From Dinoroseobacter sp039192165 (GTDB lineage: Bacteria; Pseudomonadota; Alphaproteobacteria; Rhodobacterales; Rhodobacteraceae), in the NCBI GenBank assembly GCA_039192165.1, contig JBCCXD010000004.1:124001-188000 (forward strand): a stretch of DNA of 64,000 nt. The letters are read 5' to 3'. The notes under the pieces were generated by a model, which searched no databases, was not told where the DNA came from, and worked only from the letters and a program-made list of their open reading frames with translations. Positions 44,494-52,286 of the stretch are shown one piece after another (position 1 is the stretch's first letter; every line of letters begins with the position of its first letter). The translations under genes were made by a program, and so were the position numbers.

Positions 44494-44511
44494 TGTCAAC
44501 TATACTGGACA
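44494..44511. promoter_or_regulatory. PpsR/CrtJ operator-like palindrome before crtI
   Basis: TGTCAACTATACTGGACA fits TGT-N12-ACA with the extended TGTC/GACA ends. It lies 47 bases upstream of crtI. An overlapping inverted repeat TTGACA-N7-TGTCAA (44481-44499) adds a further GACA half-site, and TTGACA there could serve as a -35 element. Confidence 0.8.
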
Positions 44512-44557
44512 GTACTATCGTTTCATAGCAAAGACGCGACTCGACCGGACACGATCC

Positions 44558-46105
44558 ATGTCTCTGAAGATAAACGAAGCTCCTTCCACAGCGCTGGTTA
44601 TCGGTGCAGGACTCGGCGGGCTCGCCGCCGCGATGCGGCTTGGGGCTAAGGGTTATCGCGTTACGGTATTGGACCGCCTCGATCGCCCTGGGGGGCGCGG
44701 ATCGTCGATTTCCCAGAACGGGCATCGGTTCGATCTGGGCCCGACCATCGTCACGGTTCCACAAGTCTACGAAAAGCTCTGGGCCGCCTGTGGGCGCAAC
44801 TTCCACGATGATGTCGACTTGCGTCCGCTCGATCCGTTCTACGAAATCCGCTGGCCAGATGGCACGGTGTTCACTGCCCGACAAGATACGAAAGCGATGG
44901 AGCAGGAGGTTGCCCGGCTCTCGCCAGATGATGTGAGGGGATACCGCCGCTTTCTGAAAGACGCCCATCGGCGCTACGTTGTGGGCTTCGAGGGAATGGT
45001 CGCGGAGCCGATGCACCGGCTTTGGGACACGCTGAAAGTGATGCCGGAATTCGCCCTTTTGCGCGCGGATCAGTCGATCCTGAAACTGGCCAAAAAACGC
45101 GTGAAAGACCCTTATCTTCGCATGGCGCTGAGCTTTCATCCGCTTTTTATAGGCGGCGATCCAATGCACGTGACCTCGATGTACGCGCTGGTCAGCCATC
45201 TGGAGAAGGAATTTGGCGTTCACTACGCCATGGGTGGCGTTCAGGCGATTGCGGATGCCATGGCGTCAGTTATTGCGGATCAGGGCGGCGCGATTCGATA
45301 CGGTCAGACAGTTGACCAAATTCTTGTCACCGACGGAAAGGCGCGCGGTGTCCGGCTCGACAGCGGGGAGGTGTACCACGCGGACCTGATCGTGTCGAAC
45401 GCGGATTCAGGCCACACGTACCGGCATCTGTTGCGGCAGCACAGCACCAAACGCTGGACGGATGCGAAGCTGACGAAGGCGCGATGGTCGATGGGGCTCT
45501 ACGTTTGGTACTTCGGAACCAGGGGCACGCGCGGCATGTGGTCCGACGTGGGCCATCACACCATACTCTCCGGCCCGCGCTACGAGGGTCTGCTGCGGGA
45601 CATTTTTATTAACGGACGTCTTGCAGAGGATATGAGCCTTTATCTTCATCGTCCTTCTGTCACCGATCCGACCGCTGCGCCGGACGGGGATGATACGTTC
45701 TACGTGCTGTCCCCGGTCCCGCATCTGGGTCACGACAACCCAGTGAACTGGGAGACTGAAAAAGCCGCGTATACCAACAAGGTTGCAGCAATTCTCGACC
45801 AGACCCTGCCGGGGTTCCGCGACCGCATTACCACCGAGGTTTTGTTCACTCCTGATACCTTCCGTGACCGGTATCTTTCGCCGTTGGGTTCCGGGTTTTC
45901 GATTGAGCCGAGAATCCTGCAATCGGCGTGGTTCCGGCCGCATAATATGCCCACTGAGATTGAAAACCTCTACCTCACCGGCGCGGGCACACATCCCGGG
46001 GCCGGTGTCCCGGGTGTGATTTCCTCGGCAGAGGTCATGGCTAAGCTGATACCGGACGCACCGACCGTTCCGGCACAAATGCCTTACGCGCAGGCCGCCG
46101 AATGA
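44558..46105 (+). CDS. crtI: phytoene desaturase CrtI
   Basis: CrtI carries out three or four desaturations of phytoene to neurosporene/lycopene. The 515-residue protein has the FAD site VIGAGLGGLAAAMRL and DRPGGRGSS, GPTIVTVP, and the C-terminal family signature GAGTHPGAGVPGVISSAEVM. ATG 44558 follows the PpsR box by 46 bases. The stop overlaps crtB by 4 bases. In spheroidene producers CrtI makes mainly neurosporene; the sequence alone cannot tell. Confidence 0.96.
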   Translation: MSLKINEAPSTALVIGAGLGGLAAAMRLGAKGYRVTVLDRLDRPGGRGSSISQNGHRFDLGPTIVTVPQVYEKLWAACGRNFHDDVDLRPLDPFYEIRWPDGTVFTARQDTKAMEQEVARLSPDDVRGYRRFLKDAHRRYVVGFEGMVAEPMHRLWDTLKVMPEFALLRADQSILKLAKKRVKDPYLRMALSFHPLFIGGDPMHVTSMYALVSHLEKEFGVHYAMGGVQAIADAMASVIADQGGAIRYGQTVDQILVTDGKARGVRLDSGEVYHADLIVSNADSGHTYRHLLRQHSTKRWTDAKLTKARWSMGLYVWYFGTRGTRGMWSDVGHHTILSGPRYEGLLRDIFINGRLAEDMSLYLHRPSVTDPTAAPDGDDTFYVLSPVPHLGHDNPVNWETEKAAYTNKVAAILDQTLPGFRDRITTEVLFTPDTFRDRYLSPLGSGFSIEPRILQSAWFRPHNMPTEIENLYLTGAGTHPGAGVPGVISSAEVMAKLIPDAPTVPAQMPYAQAAE

Positions 46106-47148
46106 TTGCGCCTGCCGACTTGGACCACTGCAAGGAGGCGATCCGCCATGGGTCGCTTTCGTTCCACGCGGCGTCCCGGCTCTTGCCCACGCGAGTAAGG
46201 GATCCCGCTCTTGCTCTTTACGCCTTTTGCAGGCTGGCGGATGATGCGGTGGATCTTCACTACGAAAAACCGGCGGCGGTGCTGGGGCTTCGCGAGCGGT
46301 TGGATCTGGTCTATGCGGGCCGACCCAGGAATGCGCCGGCGGACCGCGCCTTTGCGGCGGTGGTTGAAGACCATGACATGCCGCGCGCCCTTCCCGAGGC
46401 ATTGATCGAAGGGTTTGCCTGGGACGCCATGGAGCGCCAGTACAACACTCTTTCAGAAGTGCGGTCCTATTCGGCGCGCGTGGCTGCGGCCGTGGGCGCT
46501 ATGATGGCGGTGCTCATGGGGGTACGCGACGCGGACGCGCTCGCGAGGGCCTGCGATCTGGGCGTCGCAATGCAGCTTACCAACATATCCCGGGATGTCG
46601 GAGAAGACGCTGTCGAGGGTCGTCTGTATCTGCCCAAGGATGCGCTGTTTGCCGAGGGGATCGACCCGCAGGCACTTCTTGCCGATCCGCGCCCCAGCCC
46701 GGAATTGGCGCGCGTGACCAAGTCCCTGCTGGCCGAGGCGCAGCGGCTCTATTACAGGGCAGAAGCAGGGATCGTGGCGCTTCCTCGCGGCGCTCGCCCG
46801 GGGATCTACGCCGCGCGCTATATTTATGCGGCCATTGGCGGGAAGCTTGCGCGCTCGGGGTACGACAACATCAACCACCGCGCGCATACTTCCAAGGCGC
46901 ACAAGCTTGGACTACTGGCTATGTCTACCGTGCAAACCGGGGTCGGTATGGTCATGCCAAAATCTGCCGTGCTTCATGCCCGGCCGCTTGAGGAATGCGC
47001 TTTTCTGGTCGATGCAGCAGCGCGTCGCTCGGACCTGTCGGCTTGGGGAGAGGGTCGGTCTGGCGCGCTTTTGGGGCTGTTTGCGCAGCTCGAGGCCCGT
47101 GACCGGGAAATGCGGGGTCTGGAAGCTGCCGGGGGCCGCCCTAGCTAG
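46102..47148 (+). CDS. crtB: phytoene synthase CrtB
   Basis: Joins two geranylgeranyl diphosphates into phytoene. The 348-residue protein has the aspartate motifs YAFCRLADDAVD and NISRDVGEDAVEGRLYLP, the WDAMERQYNT segment and GIYAARYIYAAIG. The length is normal. It overlaps crtI by 4 bases, and tspO follows 6 bases later, so crtI-crtB-tspO form one unit. Confidence 0.95.
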   Translation: MIAPADLDHCKEAIRHGSLSFHAASRLLPTRVRDPALALYAFCRLADDAVDLHYEKPAAVLGLRERLDLVYAGRPRNAPADRAFAAVVEDHDMPRALPEALIEGFAWDAMERQYNTLSEVRSYSARVAAAVGAMMAVLMGVRDADALARACDLGVAMQLTNISRDVGEDAVEGRLYLPKDALFAEGIDPQALLADPRPSPELARVTKSLLAEAQRLYYRAEAGIVALPRGARPGIYAARYIYAAIGGKLARSGYDNINHRAHTSKAHKLGLLAMSTVQTGVGMVMPKSAVLHARPLEECAFLVDAAARRSDLSAWGEGRSGALLGLFAQLEARDREMRGLEAAGGRPS

Positions 47149-47154
47149 TCTTTT

Positions 47155-47643
47155 ATGGGATTTGATTGGGGTCTCTTCGCCATTTTTTTGGCAGCATGTG
47201 GCGCTGCGGCAGCCACTGGCTCGATGTTTCAGCCGGGGCGATGGTATGACGGTTTGCAAAAACCACCCTGGAATCCGCCAAATTGGGTATTCCCTGTCGT
47301 CTGGTCTGTTCTCTATCTTCTGATCGCGGCCTCTGCGGCTCGCGTGGCGGGTGCACCCGGCAGCGCTTACGCAATGGCGTTTTGGGGTCTGCAAATTGCT
47401 TTGAACACACTCTGGACCCCTGTTTTCTTTGGATTGCGTCGCATCAAGGCCGGGATGATAATTATCGTCTTTCTTTGGTTGGCTGTGCTGGGAAGCCTCG
47501 TGTTTGCTTACCGAGTTGACGTCCTCGCGGGCCTTCTCCTGGTGCCTTACCTTATTTGGGTTTCGATCGCGGCCACGCTGAATCGGGCCGTGTGGCGGCT
47601 AAACCCCGACGAGGCGAACAAACCTGTCGTTCTGGAAGTCTAG
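47155..47643 (+). CDS. tspO: TspO/MBR family tryptophan-rich sensory protein
   Basis: A 162-residue outer/inner membrane protein with the TspO pattern: WYDGLQKPPWNPPNWVFPVVW, LYLLIAASAARV, LQIALNTLWTPVFFG and LVPYLIWVSIAATLNRAVWRLNP. In Rhodobacter sphaeroides TspO lowers expression of photosynthesis genes in oxygen, probably through tetrapyrrole export or degradation. The location after crtB is the usual PGC place. It overlaps the convergent crtC by 4 bases. Confidence 0.95.
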   Translation: MGFDWGLFAIFLAACGAAAATGSMFQPGRWYDGLQKPPWNPPNWVFPVVWSVLYLLIAASAARVAGAPGSAYAMAFWGLQIALNTLWTPVFFGLRRIKAGMIIIVFLWLAVLGSLVFAYRVDVLAGLLLVPYLIWVSIAATLNRAVWRLNPDEANKPVVLEV

Positions 47644-48548
47644 AAACGCCAGCCTGGTCTGCGTGGCACGCGCACTGCCAGCATCGGCATCAGCCATGGT
47701 CCGCGAAAGCGATCCAGATCCAGTGCTTCATGGACGCCTTGCGAGCGTTCTCCGTGGATCGTTGTCTCGACGCCGGCGCGACAATAGAAAGGAGCGTCGA
47801 GCATTGCCTTGTATTGCTTAGGTGTAGTCCCTTTGTCCGCCCGTGTTTCCCGTCGAACCGTCCAGAGCGAGCGCGAAAATCTGGTTCTCGGCGGCGCATC
47901 CATATAGGCGACGCTTCCGGACTCGTCGAACTTCAGCGCGACGGACACGTCCGACCCGTCGCGACGTGCAACATCATAGAAAGAAGCGGTCCCTCCCCGG
48001 ATCGGGTATCTTCCCCAGGTCCAGTACCCGAAATCCGTTTCGAGCGCCCGCGTGCCAAAATTGGCGTCGAAATATCCGTGCCCCGTCCACGACCAACCCG
48101 AGCGATTCAGAGCCACCTCGATATCGGAGCTAGGAGCAAATGGACGCCAGACATGACCACCATCTTCTGTCAGAGCCACTTCCTGGTCAGTCAGGCCTTT
48201 GGGATGGATTGTCACCGTGCCCTTTACGCGGTTGCACCATGGGGTTGAGATCTCGTTGATTTCGACCACCAGTTTGCTGCCATCCCAATGCAGATTGCTG
48301 GGGCCGACGGTGAAGGTGTCGTTGGACTGTCGCAGCGCATCTTTGCCACGGTCGGTCATCATCCAGCGTCCTCCGGGACCGTAGGTCGCAACATTGATGC
48401 AAACGTGGTTGTCAGGGCTTTTGCGGCCGGACCAGCGATACCAGGGCGAAAAAACCGATCCTATGAAAGCGATGATGGAGATGGCGCGCGTCCCATCGTC
48501 GGAGACGCCGTCGACATACCACCACGCGTATCCGTCGCTTGGGACATC
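47640..48548 (-). CDS. crtC: carotenoid 1,2-hydratase CrtC (start codon unclear)
   Basis: CrtC hydrates neurosporene/lycopene to the hydroxy forms used for spheroidene. Family sequence is recognisable from about 48548: LDVPSDGYAWWYVDGVSDDG, IAFIGSVFSPWYRWSGR, VCINVATYGPGGRWMMTDRG, HVWRPFAPSSDIEV and GHGYFDANFGTRALE. The frame is open up to 48851, but those residues are antisense-like filler within crtD. Between 48848 and the conserved part there is no ATG, GTG, TTG or CTG in this frame, so the true start is unknown; see findings. About 300 residues are coded, close to family length. Confidence 0.85.
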   Translation of the reverse strand, partial: DVPSDGYAWWYVDGVSDDGTRAISIIAFIGSVFSPWYRWSGRKSPDNHVCINVATYGPGGRWMMTDRGKDALRQSNDTFTVGPSNLHWDGSKLVVEINEISTPWCNRVKGTVTIHPKGLTDQEVALTEDGGHVWRPFAPSSDIEVALNRSGWSWTGHGYFDANFGTRALETDFGYWTWGRYPIRGGTASFYDVARRDGSDVSVALKFDESGSVAYMDAPPRTRFSRSLWTVRRETRADKGTTPKQYKAMLDAPFYCRAGVETTIHGERSQGVHEALDLDRFRGPWLMPMLAVRVPRRPGWRF

Positions 48549-50044
48549 GAGGTTGAAGCAAGGTCCGTCAAGATCGCCTCGGCCGCGTGCTTGCCGGACA
48601 GGGTCGCCATCGGGATACCGGCCCCCGGATGCGCCCCCCCGCCCGCGAGGTACAGACCCGGTAATGCTGTCCGCGCCCGCGGTCGTTGAAATGCCGCCAT
48701 CAAACCCTGTGGGCTCCGCCCGTACAGGGATCCGGCCGATCCGGGAAACAGGGTCGCGAAGTCCCGCGGCAGCGTCAGGCTCTCGCGCCCCGGCAGCTCC
48801 GAGAATTGCAAGCCCATTTGCGCCAGCCGTGGAAAGGTTGTGGTCTGACATTGGGCGAACTCCTCTTCGTCGGTTCTTTCTGGGCCACCGTTCGGCACAG
48901 GCGGGGCGTTAATGATAATCTCGAACCGCTCGGATCCGGACGGTGCGCGTTCTCCGCCCCTGTCCTGCGCGCAGATATAGAGTGTGGCATTTTCAGGCTG
49001 ATGCCCCTTTGCGAGTGGGTCGAACTCGTCTCTCGGATCATCGGCAAAGAATACGTTGTGATGTGCCAGGTCGCGCCCGCTGGGGATGGCCGCGAACGAC
49101 CAGACCTGTGCAGATAACGAACGCGGCTTTGTCCCTTTTTCAACGACAGACGTGGTAGGAGCCGGGCCGAGCAGGCCCGTCGCCAGTGCCCGTGGATCAC
49201 CATTGAACAGGATTGCATCGGCCAGAAGCCGGGTCCCGTCCTCCAGGTGAACCCCGGTGGCACGCCCGTTTTGCCGGTCTATGCGCGTGACCCTGGCATT
49301 GTAAAAAAAGCCAGCGCCAAGTTTGGCTGCAAGTGTCTCGAGAGCGCGGGCAAGCTGGTGCATGCCGCCTTCCACGCGCCACACGCCCTGCGCCTCTGCA
49401 TGCCAGATCAGGCCTAGAACGGCAGGGCAGGCATAGGGCGAGCCGCCCACATAGGTCGCGTATCGCCCGAATAGCTGTCGCAGGCGCGGATCGCGAAACC
49501 GCCGTTTCAAGCTGGACGCCAGAGTGGAAAGGGGGCTCATGGCAGGGATCAGAAACGGGTGAGACAGAACATGTCTGGTGAGACCGCCAAGCGCCGGTTC
49601 CGGAGCCTGCATCATAGGGGCGTCGAACGCCTCGAAAAGCGCCTTTGTCTTTCGGCAGAAGCCGGCAAACTCCGAGGCCGCACCGGGACCGGCGAGATCG
49701 CGGATTGCCGCTTCTGACCGCACCGGGTCGGCGAAAAGATCCAGGCTGCTGCCATCGGACCACCGGTGCCGGGCCAGAACGGTTTCTGCGTGTAGAGTCA
49801 CATAGTCGGTCAGGTTCTCCCCGACATCATCAAACAAGGCCTCAAAAAGCGGGCGCAGCGTCATTACAGTTGGTCCCGCGTCCACAGGACCAGCCGCACT
49901 GGGCAGGGTGCGCATCTTGCCGCCCGGCGTTTCGGCGGCCTCCAGCACAGTCACGTCACAACCCGCATGCGCGAGCCGGATGGCGGAGGCAAGCCCGCCC
50001 ATGCCGGCTCCGATAATGATCACGCGGTCAGTTTTGAGTGCCAT
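48461..50044 (-). CDS. crtD: hydroxyneurosporene desaturase (methoxyneurosporene dehydrogenase) CrtD
   Basis: CrtD introduces the 3,4 double bond in spheroidene synthesis. The 527-residue FAD protein starts VIIIGAGMGGLASAIRLAHAG, has GGKMRTLPS and the C-terminal YLAGGGAHPGAGIPMATLSGKHAAEAI. The last ~33 residues (from LASTS) are a serine/threonine-rich tail beyond the usual CrtD end (~494 residues in relatives I recall) and overlap crtC, as if an ancestral stop had been lost. It is divergent from crtE. Confidence 0.93.
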   Translation of the reverse strand: MALKTDRVIIIGAGMGGLASAIRLAHAGCDVTVLEAAETPGGKMRTLPSAAGPVDAGPTVMTLRPLFEALFDDVGENLTDYVTLHAETVLARHRWSDGSSLDLFADPVRSEAAIRDLAGPGAASEFAGFCRKTKALFEAFDAPMMQAPEPALGGLTRHVLSHPFLIPAMSPLSTLASSLKRRFRDPRLRQLFGRYATYVGGSPYACPAVLGLIWHAEAQGVWRVEGGMHQLARALETLAAKLGAGFFYNARVTRIDRQNGRATGVHLEDGTRLLADAILFNGDPRALATGLLGPAPTTSVVEKGTKPRSLSAQVWSFAAIPSGRDLAHHNVFFADDPRDEFDPLAKGHQPENATLYICAQDRGGERAPSGSERFEIIINAPPVPNGGPERTDEEEFAQCQTTTFPRLAQMGLQFSELPGRESLTLPRDFATLFPGSAGSLYGRSPQGLMAAFQRPRARTALPGLYLAGGGAHPGAGIPMATLSGKHAAEAILTDLASTSMSQATDTRGGMSTASPTMGRAPSPSSLS

Positions 50045-50060
50045 CAGGCTCCTCCAAATA

Positions 50061-50078
50061 TGTCCATTATTGTTGACA
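50061..50078. promoter_or_regulatory. PpsR box A between crtD and crtE
   Basis: TGTCCATTATTGTTGACA, a TGT-N12-ACA palindrome with TGTC/GACA ends, 17 bases from the crtD start. First of three in the 109-base divergent region. Confidence 0.82.
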
Positions 50079-50091
50079 GGTTGGACTGCAC

Positions 50092-50109
50092 TGTCCAGAA
50101 TAATTTACA
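50092..50109. promoter_or_regulatory. PpsR box B between crtD and crtE
   Basis: TGTCCAGAATAATTTACA, TGT-N12-ACA with one end degenerate (TACA), 13 bases after box A. Confidence 0.65.
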
Positions 50110-50115
50110 TACTCT

Positions 50116-50133
50116 TGTCATCTGAAAGTGACA
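50116..50133. promoter_or_regulatory. PpsR box C between crtD and crtE
   Basis: TGTCATCTGAAAGTGACA, TGT-N12-ACA with TGTC/GACA ends, 6 bases after box B and 20 bases before the crtE start. Confidence 0.78.
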
Positions 50134-50153
50134 TCTCGCAGAGGAGCCCCCGG

Positions 50154-51029
50154 ATGAACCTCAATCGACTCGAGACGGCTATAGATGTGGCGCTGATCCG
50201 CAGCCGCGCAGGATCCTGCCCGCCCAAGCTCGCCTCTGCGTTGGAGTATGCGGTCAAGCCAGGAGGCGCGCGCATCCGGCCAACCATATGTCTGAGCGTG
50301 GCGATGGCCTGCGGCGATGATCAACCGCGTCTGACCGATTCAGCCTGCACTGCGATCGAACTCATTCATTGCGGCAGTCTTGTTCACGACGATCTGCCTG
50401 CGTTTGACAACGCCGGGATACGGCGTGGAAAACCAACCGTTCACGTTGAATACTCCGAACCTTTGGCGGTTCTGACCGGCGACACGCTGATCATCATGGC
50501 GTTCGAACAGATCGCACTTGCCGCTGCTGTTGACGCTGAGCGCGGCGCGCTTCTGGTGCGCGAGCTGGCCCGTTTTACCGGCATGCCCCACGGTATCTGC
50601 GCCGGGCAGGGCTGGGAAAGCGAGAGCATTGTCGACCTGTCAGCCTATCATCGCGCCAAGACAGGCGCGCTTTTTACAGCAGCGACGCGGATGGGTGCCG
50701 CCGCGGCAGGAGAGGATCCCGAGCCGTGGACTGAACTCGGCGCGCGAATCGGCGAGGCGTTTCAGGTTGCCGATGATCTGCGCGATACGCTTTATGACGA
50801 GGTGACCCTCGGCAAACCGGCCGGGCAGGACGCAGTCAACAATCGCCCCAATGCAGTGGCGGAACTGGGCGTTCAGGGCGCGATCTCGCGGCTTGACGAT
50901 ATCCTTTCGGGGGCAATTGCGTCTATCCCGTCGTGTCCGGGCGAGGCGATGCTGGCGGAAATGGTGCGCAAACAGGCTGAACGCCTGACACCGGTGATCC
51001 CGAATATTGCCGGCATCAAGACGGCCTGA
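50154..51029 (+). CDS. crtE: geranylgeranyl diphosphate synthase CrtE
   Basis: Makes the C20 precursor of carotenoids and the phytyl tail. The 291-residue protein has the first aspartate-rich motif HDDLPAFDNAGIRRGKPTVH and the second FQVADDLRDTLYD, the KTGALF loop and GGARIRPTICL. ATG 50154 has GGAGCCC nearby. crtF follows after 4 bases. Confidence 0.94.
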   Translation: MNLNRLETAIDVALIRSRAGSCPPKLASALEYAVKPGGARIRPTICLSVAMACGDDQPRLTDSACTAIELIHCGSLVHDDLPAFDNAGIRRGKPTVHVEYSEPLAVLTGDTLIIMAFEQIALAAAVDAERGALLVRELARFTGMPHGICAGQGWESESIVDLSAYHRAKTGALFTAATRMGAAAAGEDPEPWTELGARIGEAFQVADDLRDTLYDEVTLGKPAGQDAVNNRPNAVAELGVQGAISRLDDILSGAIASIPSCPGEAMLAEMVRKQAERLTPVIPNIAGIKTA

Positions 51030-51033
51030 AGCC

Positions 51034-52161
51034 ATGTCTGTGATCCCCCCGAGCTATTGGCGTCCTTCTTTTATTCCTGACCGCCACGCGTTCTACCGCT
51101 GGTGGGTGCGCGTTGCGGGCTCGCGAGGGTTTCAAAGCTGGGCCAGCGCTATGCCGGGAACGCGCCGACTGGCAAAGAATGATGGCCATGCCCTGTTCGA
51201 TCTGGTGTCCGGCTTTGTCTACAGTCAGATCCTCAGAGCATTCGTAGAACTGGACCTGCCGGAGCTTCTGAAATCACAACCGCTGCCGGCCTGGCGGCTG
51301 GCAGCGCGGACGGGGATGGACCCACGCCGCATGGAGGTCCTTTGTCAGGGCGCTGCCGCGATCGGATTGCTCAAACGCACGCGAGAGGGCGAGTACCGCC
51401 TCGCGCGGCTGGGCGCTGCCTTGCCCGGTGTTCCTGGTCTGTCTGAGATGATTGAGCACCATGATGTGCTGTACCGCGATCTCGAAGATCCAATTGCGTT
51501 TTTGAAGGGCGAAGGTGAAACCGAGCTTGCACGGTTCTGGCCTTATGTGTTCGGACAGGCGGGCACCAATGATCCGGACCTCGCAGCGCGTTACTCCCGC
51601 TTGATGACAGAAAGTCAGGCGCTGGTGGCCGAAGAGACATTGCGCGCGGTCAAGTTCGACGGCGCGCACCGGTTGATGGATGTCGGGGGTGGAACAGGCG
51701 CGTTTCTCAGAGCTGTTCGTGCACAGTACCCGGATTTGCGGCTCCGGCTTTTTGACTTGCCTGCCGTTCTGGAGGATGCCGATCTACCAAAGGGCGCAGA
51801 CAGCGAAGGTGGTTCGTTCCGCACGGATACTCTTCCACAGGGCGCGGATGTGATCTCGCTCGTGCGGGTATTGTACGACCACACTGACACCACCGTTAAG
51901 GCGCTCCTGAAGAACGTCTATGACGCCCTGCCGGCGGGAGGGCAGGTCGTTATTTCAGAGCCAATGGCGGGAGGAGACGCGCCAAGCCGGGCGGGCGACG
52001 CGTATTTTGCTTTTTACACCATGGCCATGCAGACCGGTCGTGCAAGATCTGTGCCTCAAGTCTCTGAATTACTTGATCTCGCTGGATTTTCGGAGGTCGA
52101 GCACCGACCGACCTATCGCGACTTCGTCACAAGTGTCGTCGTCGCACGCAAGCCCTCGTGA
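51034..52161 (+). CDS. crtF: demethylspheroidene/hydroxyneurosporene O-methyltransferase CrtF
   Basis: Transfers a methyl group to the C-1 hydroxyl of the carotenoid. The 375-residue protein has an N-terminal winged-helix dimerisation domain (RTGMDPRRMEVLCQGAAAIGLL) and the class I SAM domain with LMDVGGGTGAFLRAV, LRLRLFDLPAVLEDA and YDALPAGGQVVISEPM. Start ATG 51034, 4 bases after crtE. Confidence 0.94.
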   Translation: MSVIPPSYWRPSFIPDRHAFYRWWVRVAGSRGFQSWASAMPGTRRLAKNDGHALFDLVSGFVYSQILRAFVELDLPELLKSQPLPAWRLAARTGMDPRRMEVLCQGAAAIGLLKRTREGEYRLARLGAALPGVPGLSEMIEHHDVLYRDLEDPIAFLKGEGETELARFWPYVFGQAGTNDPDLAARYSRLMTESQALVAEETLRAVKFDGAHRLMDVGGGTGAFLRAVRAQYPDLRLRLFDLPAVLEDADLPKGADSEGGSFRTDTLPQGADVISLVRVLYDHTDTTVKALLKNVYDALPAGGQVVISEPMAGGDAPSRAGDAYFAFYTMAMQTGRARSVPQVSELLDLAGFSEVEHRPTYRDFVTSVVVARKPS

Positions 52162-52177
52162 CAGCAAGCAGCTTTAC

Positions 52178-52195
52178 TGTCTAAAAAAGTTGACA
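52178..52195. promoter_or_regulatory. PpsR box D before bchC
   Basis: TGTCTAAAAAAGTTGACA, TGT-N12-ACA, starting 16 bases after crtF. Its right end TTGACA (52190-52195) may double as a -35 element. The second box lies exactly 8 bases further, the spacing described for the bchC operator of Rhodobacter. Confidence 0.85.
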
Positions 52196-52203
52196 CTAAA
52201 GTC

Positions 52204-52221
52204 TGTAATCGTAAGATTACA
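52204..52221. promoter_or_regulatory. PpsR box E before bchC
   Basis: TGTAATCGTAAGATTACA is TGT-N12-ACA and also a perfect 7-base palindrome around a 4-base centre. It overlaps the region where a -10 element would be expected relative to the TTGACA of box D. Confidence 0.83.
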
Positions 52222-52286
52222 TATAAGAACGTGGTGCGACATTGAGTCTTTCTCCGAGTCGTGCCCTGAAAGAACGGGGATTAGCC

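Noticed and set aside
47756..48248. Plus-strand ORF over crtC (about 160 codons)
   Set aside because: Arg/Pro/Ser-rich mirror frame of crtC; no motifs.
48530..48547. Programmed -1 frameshift from crtD into crtC
   Set aside because: No X XXY YYZ heptamer in the crtD frame across the overlap; kept only as a remote option next to lost start or sequence error.
48548..48851. N-terminal 100-residue extension of CrtC from ATG 48851
   Set aside because: It is a frame-shifted reading of the crtD 3' region, Gly/Arg/Pro-rich, with no resemblance to CrtC.
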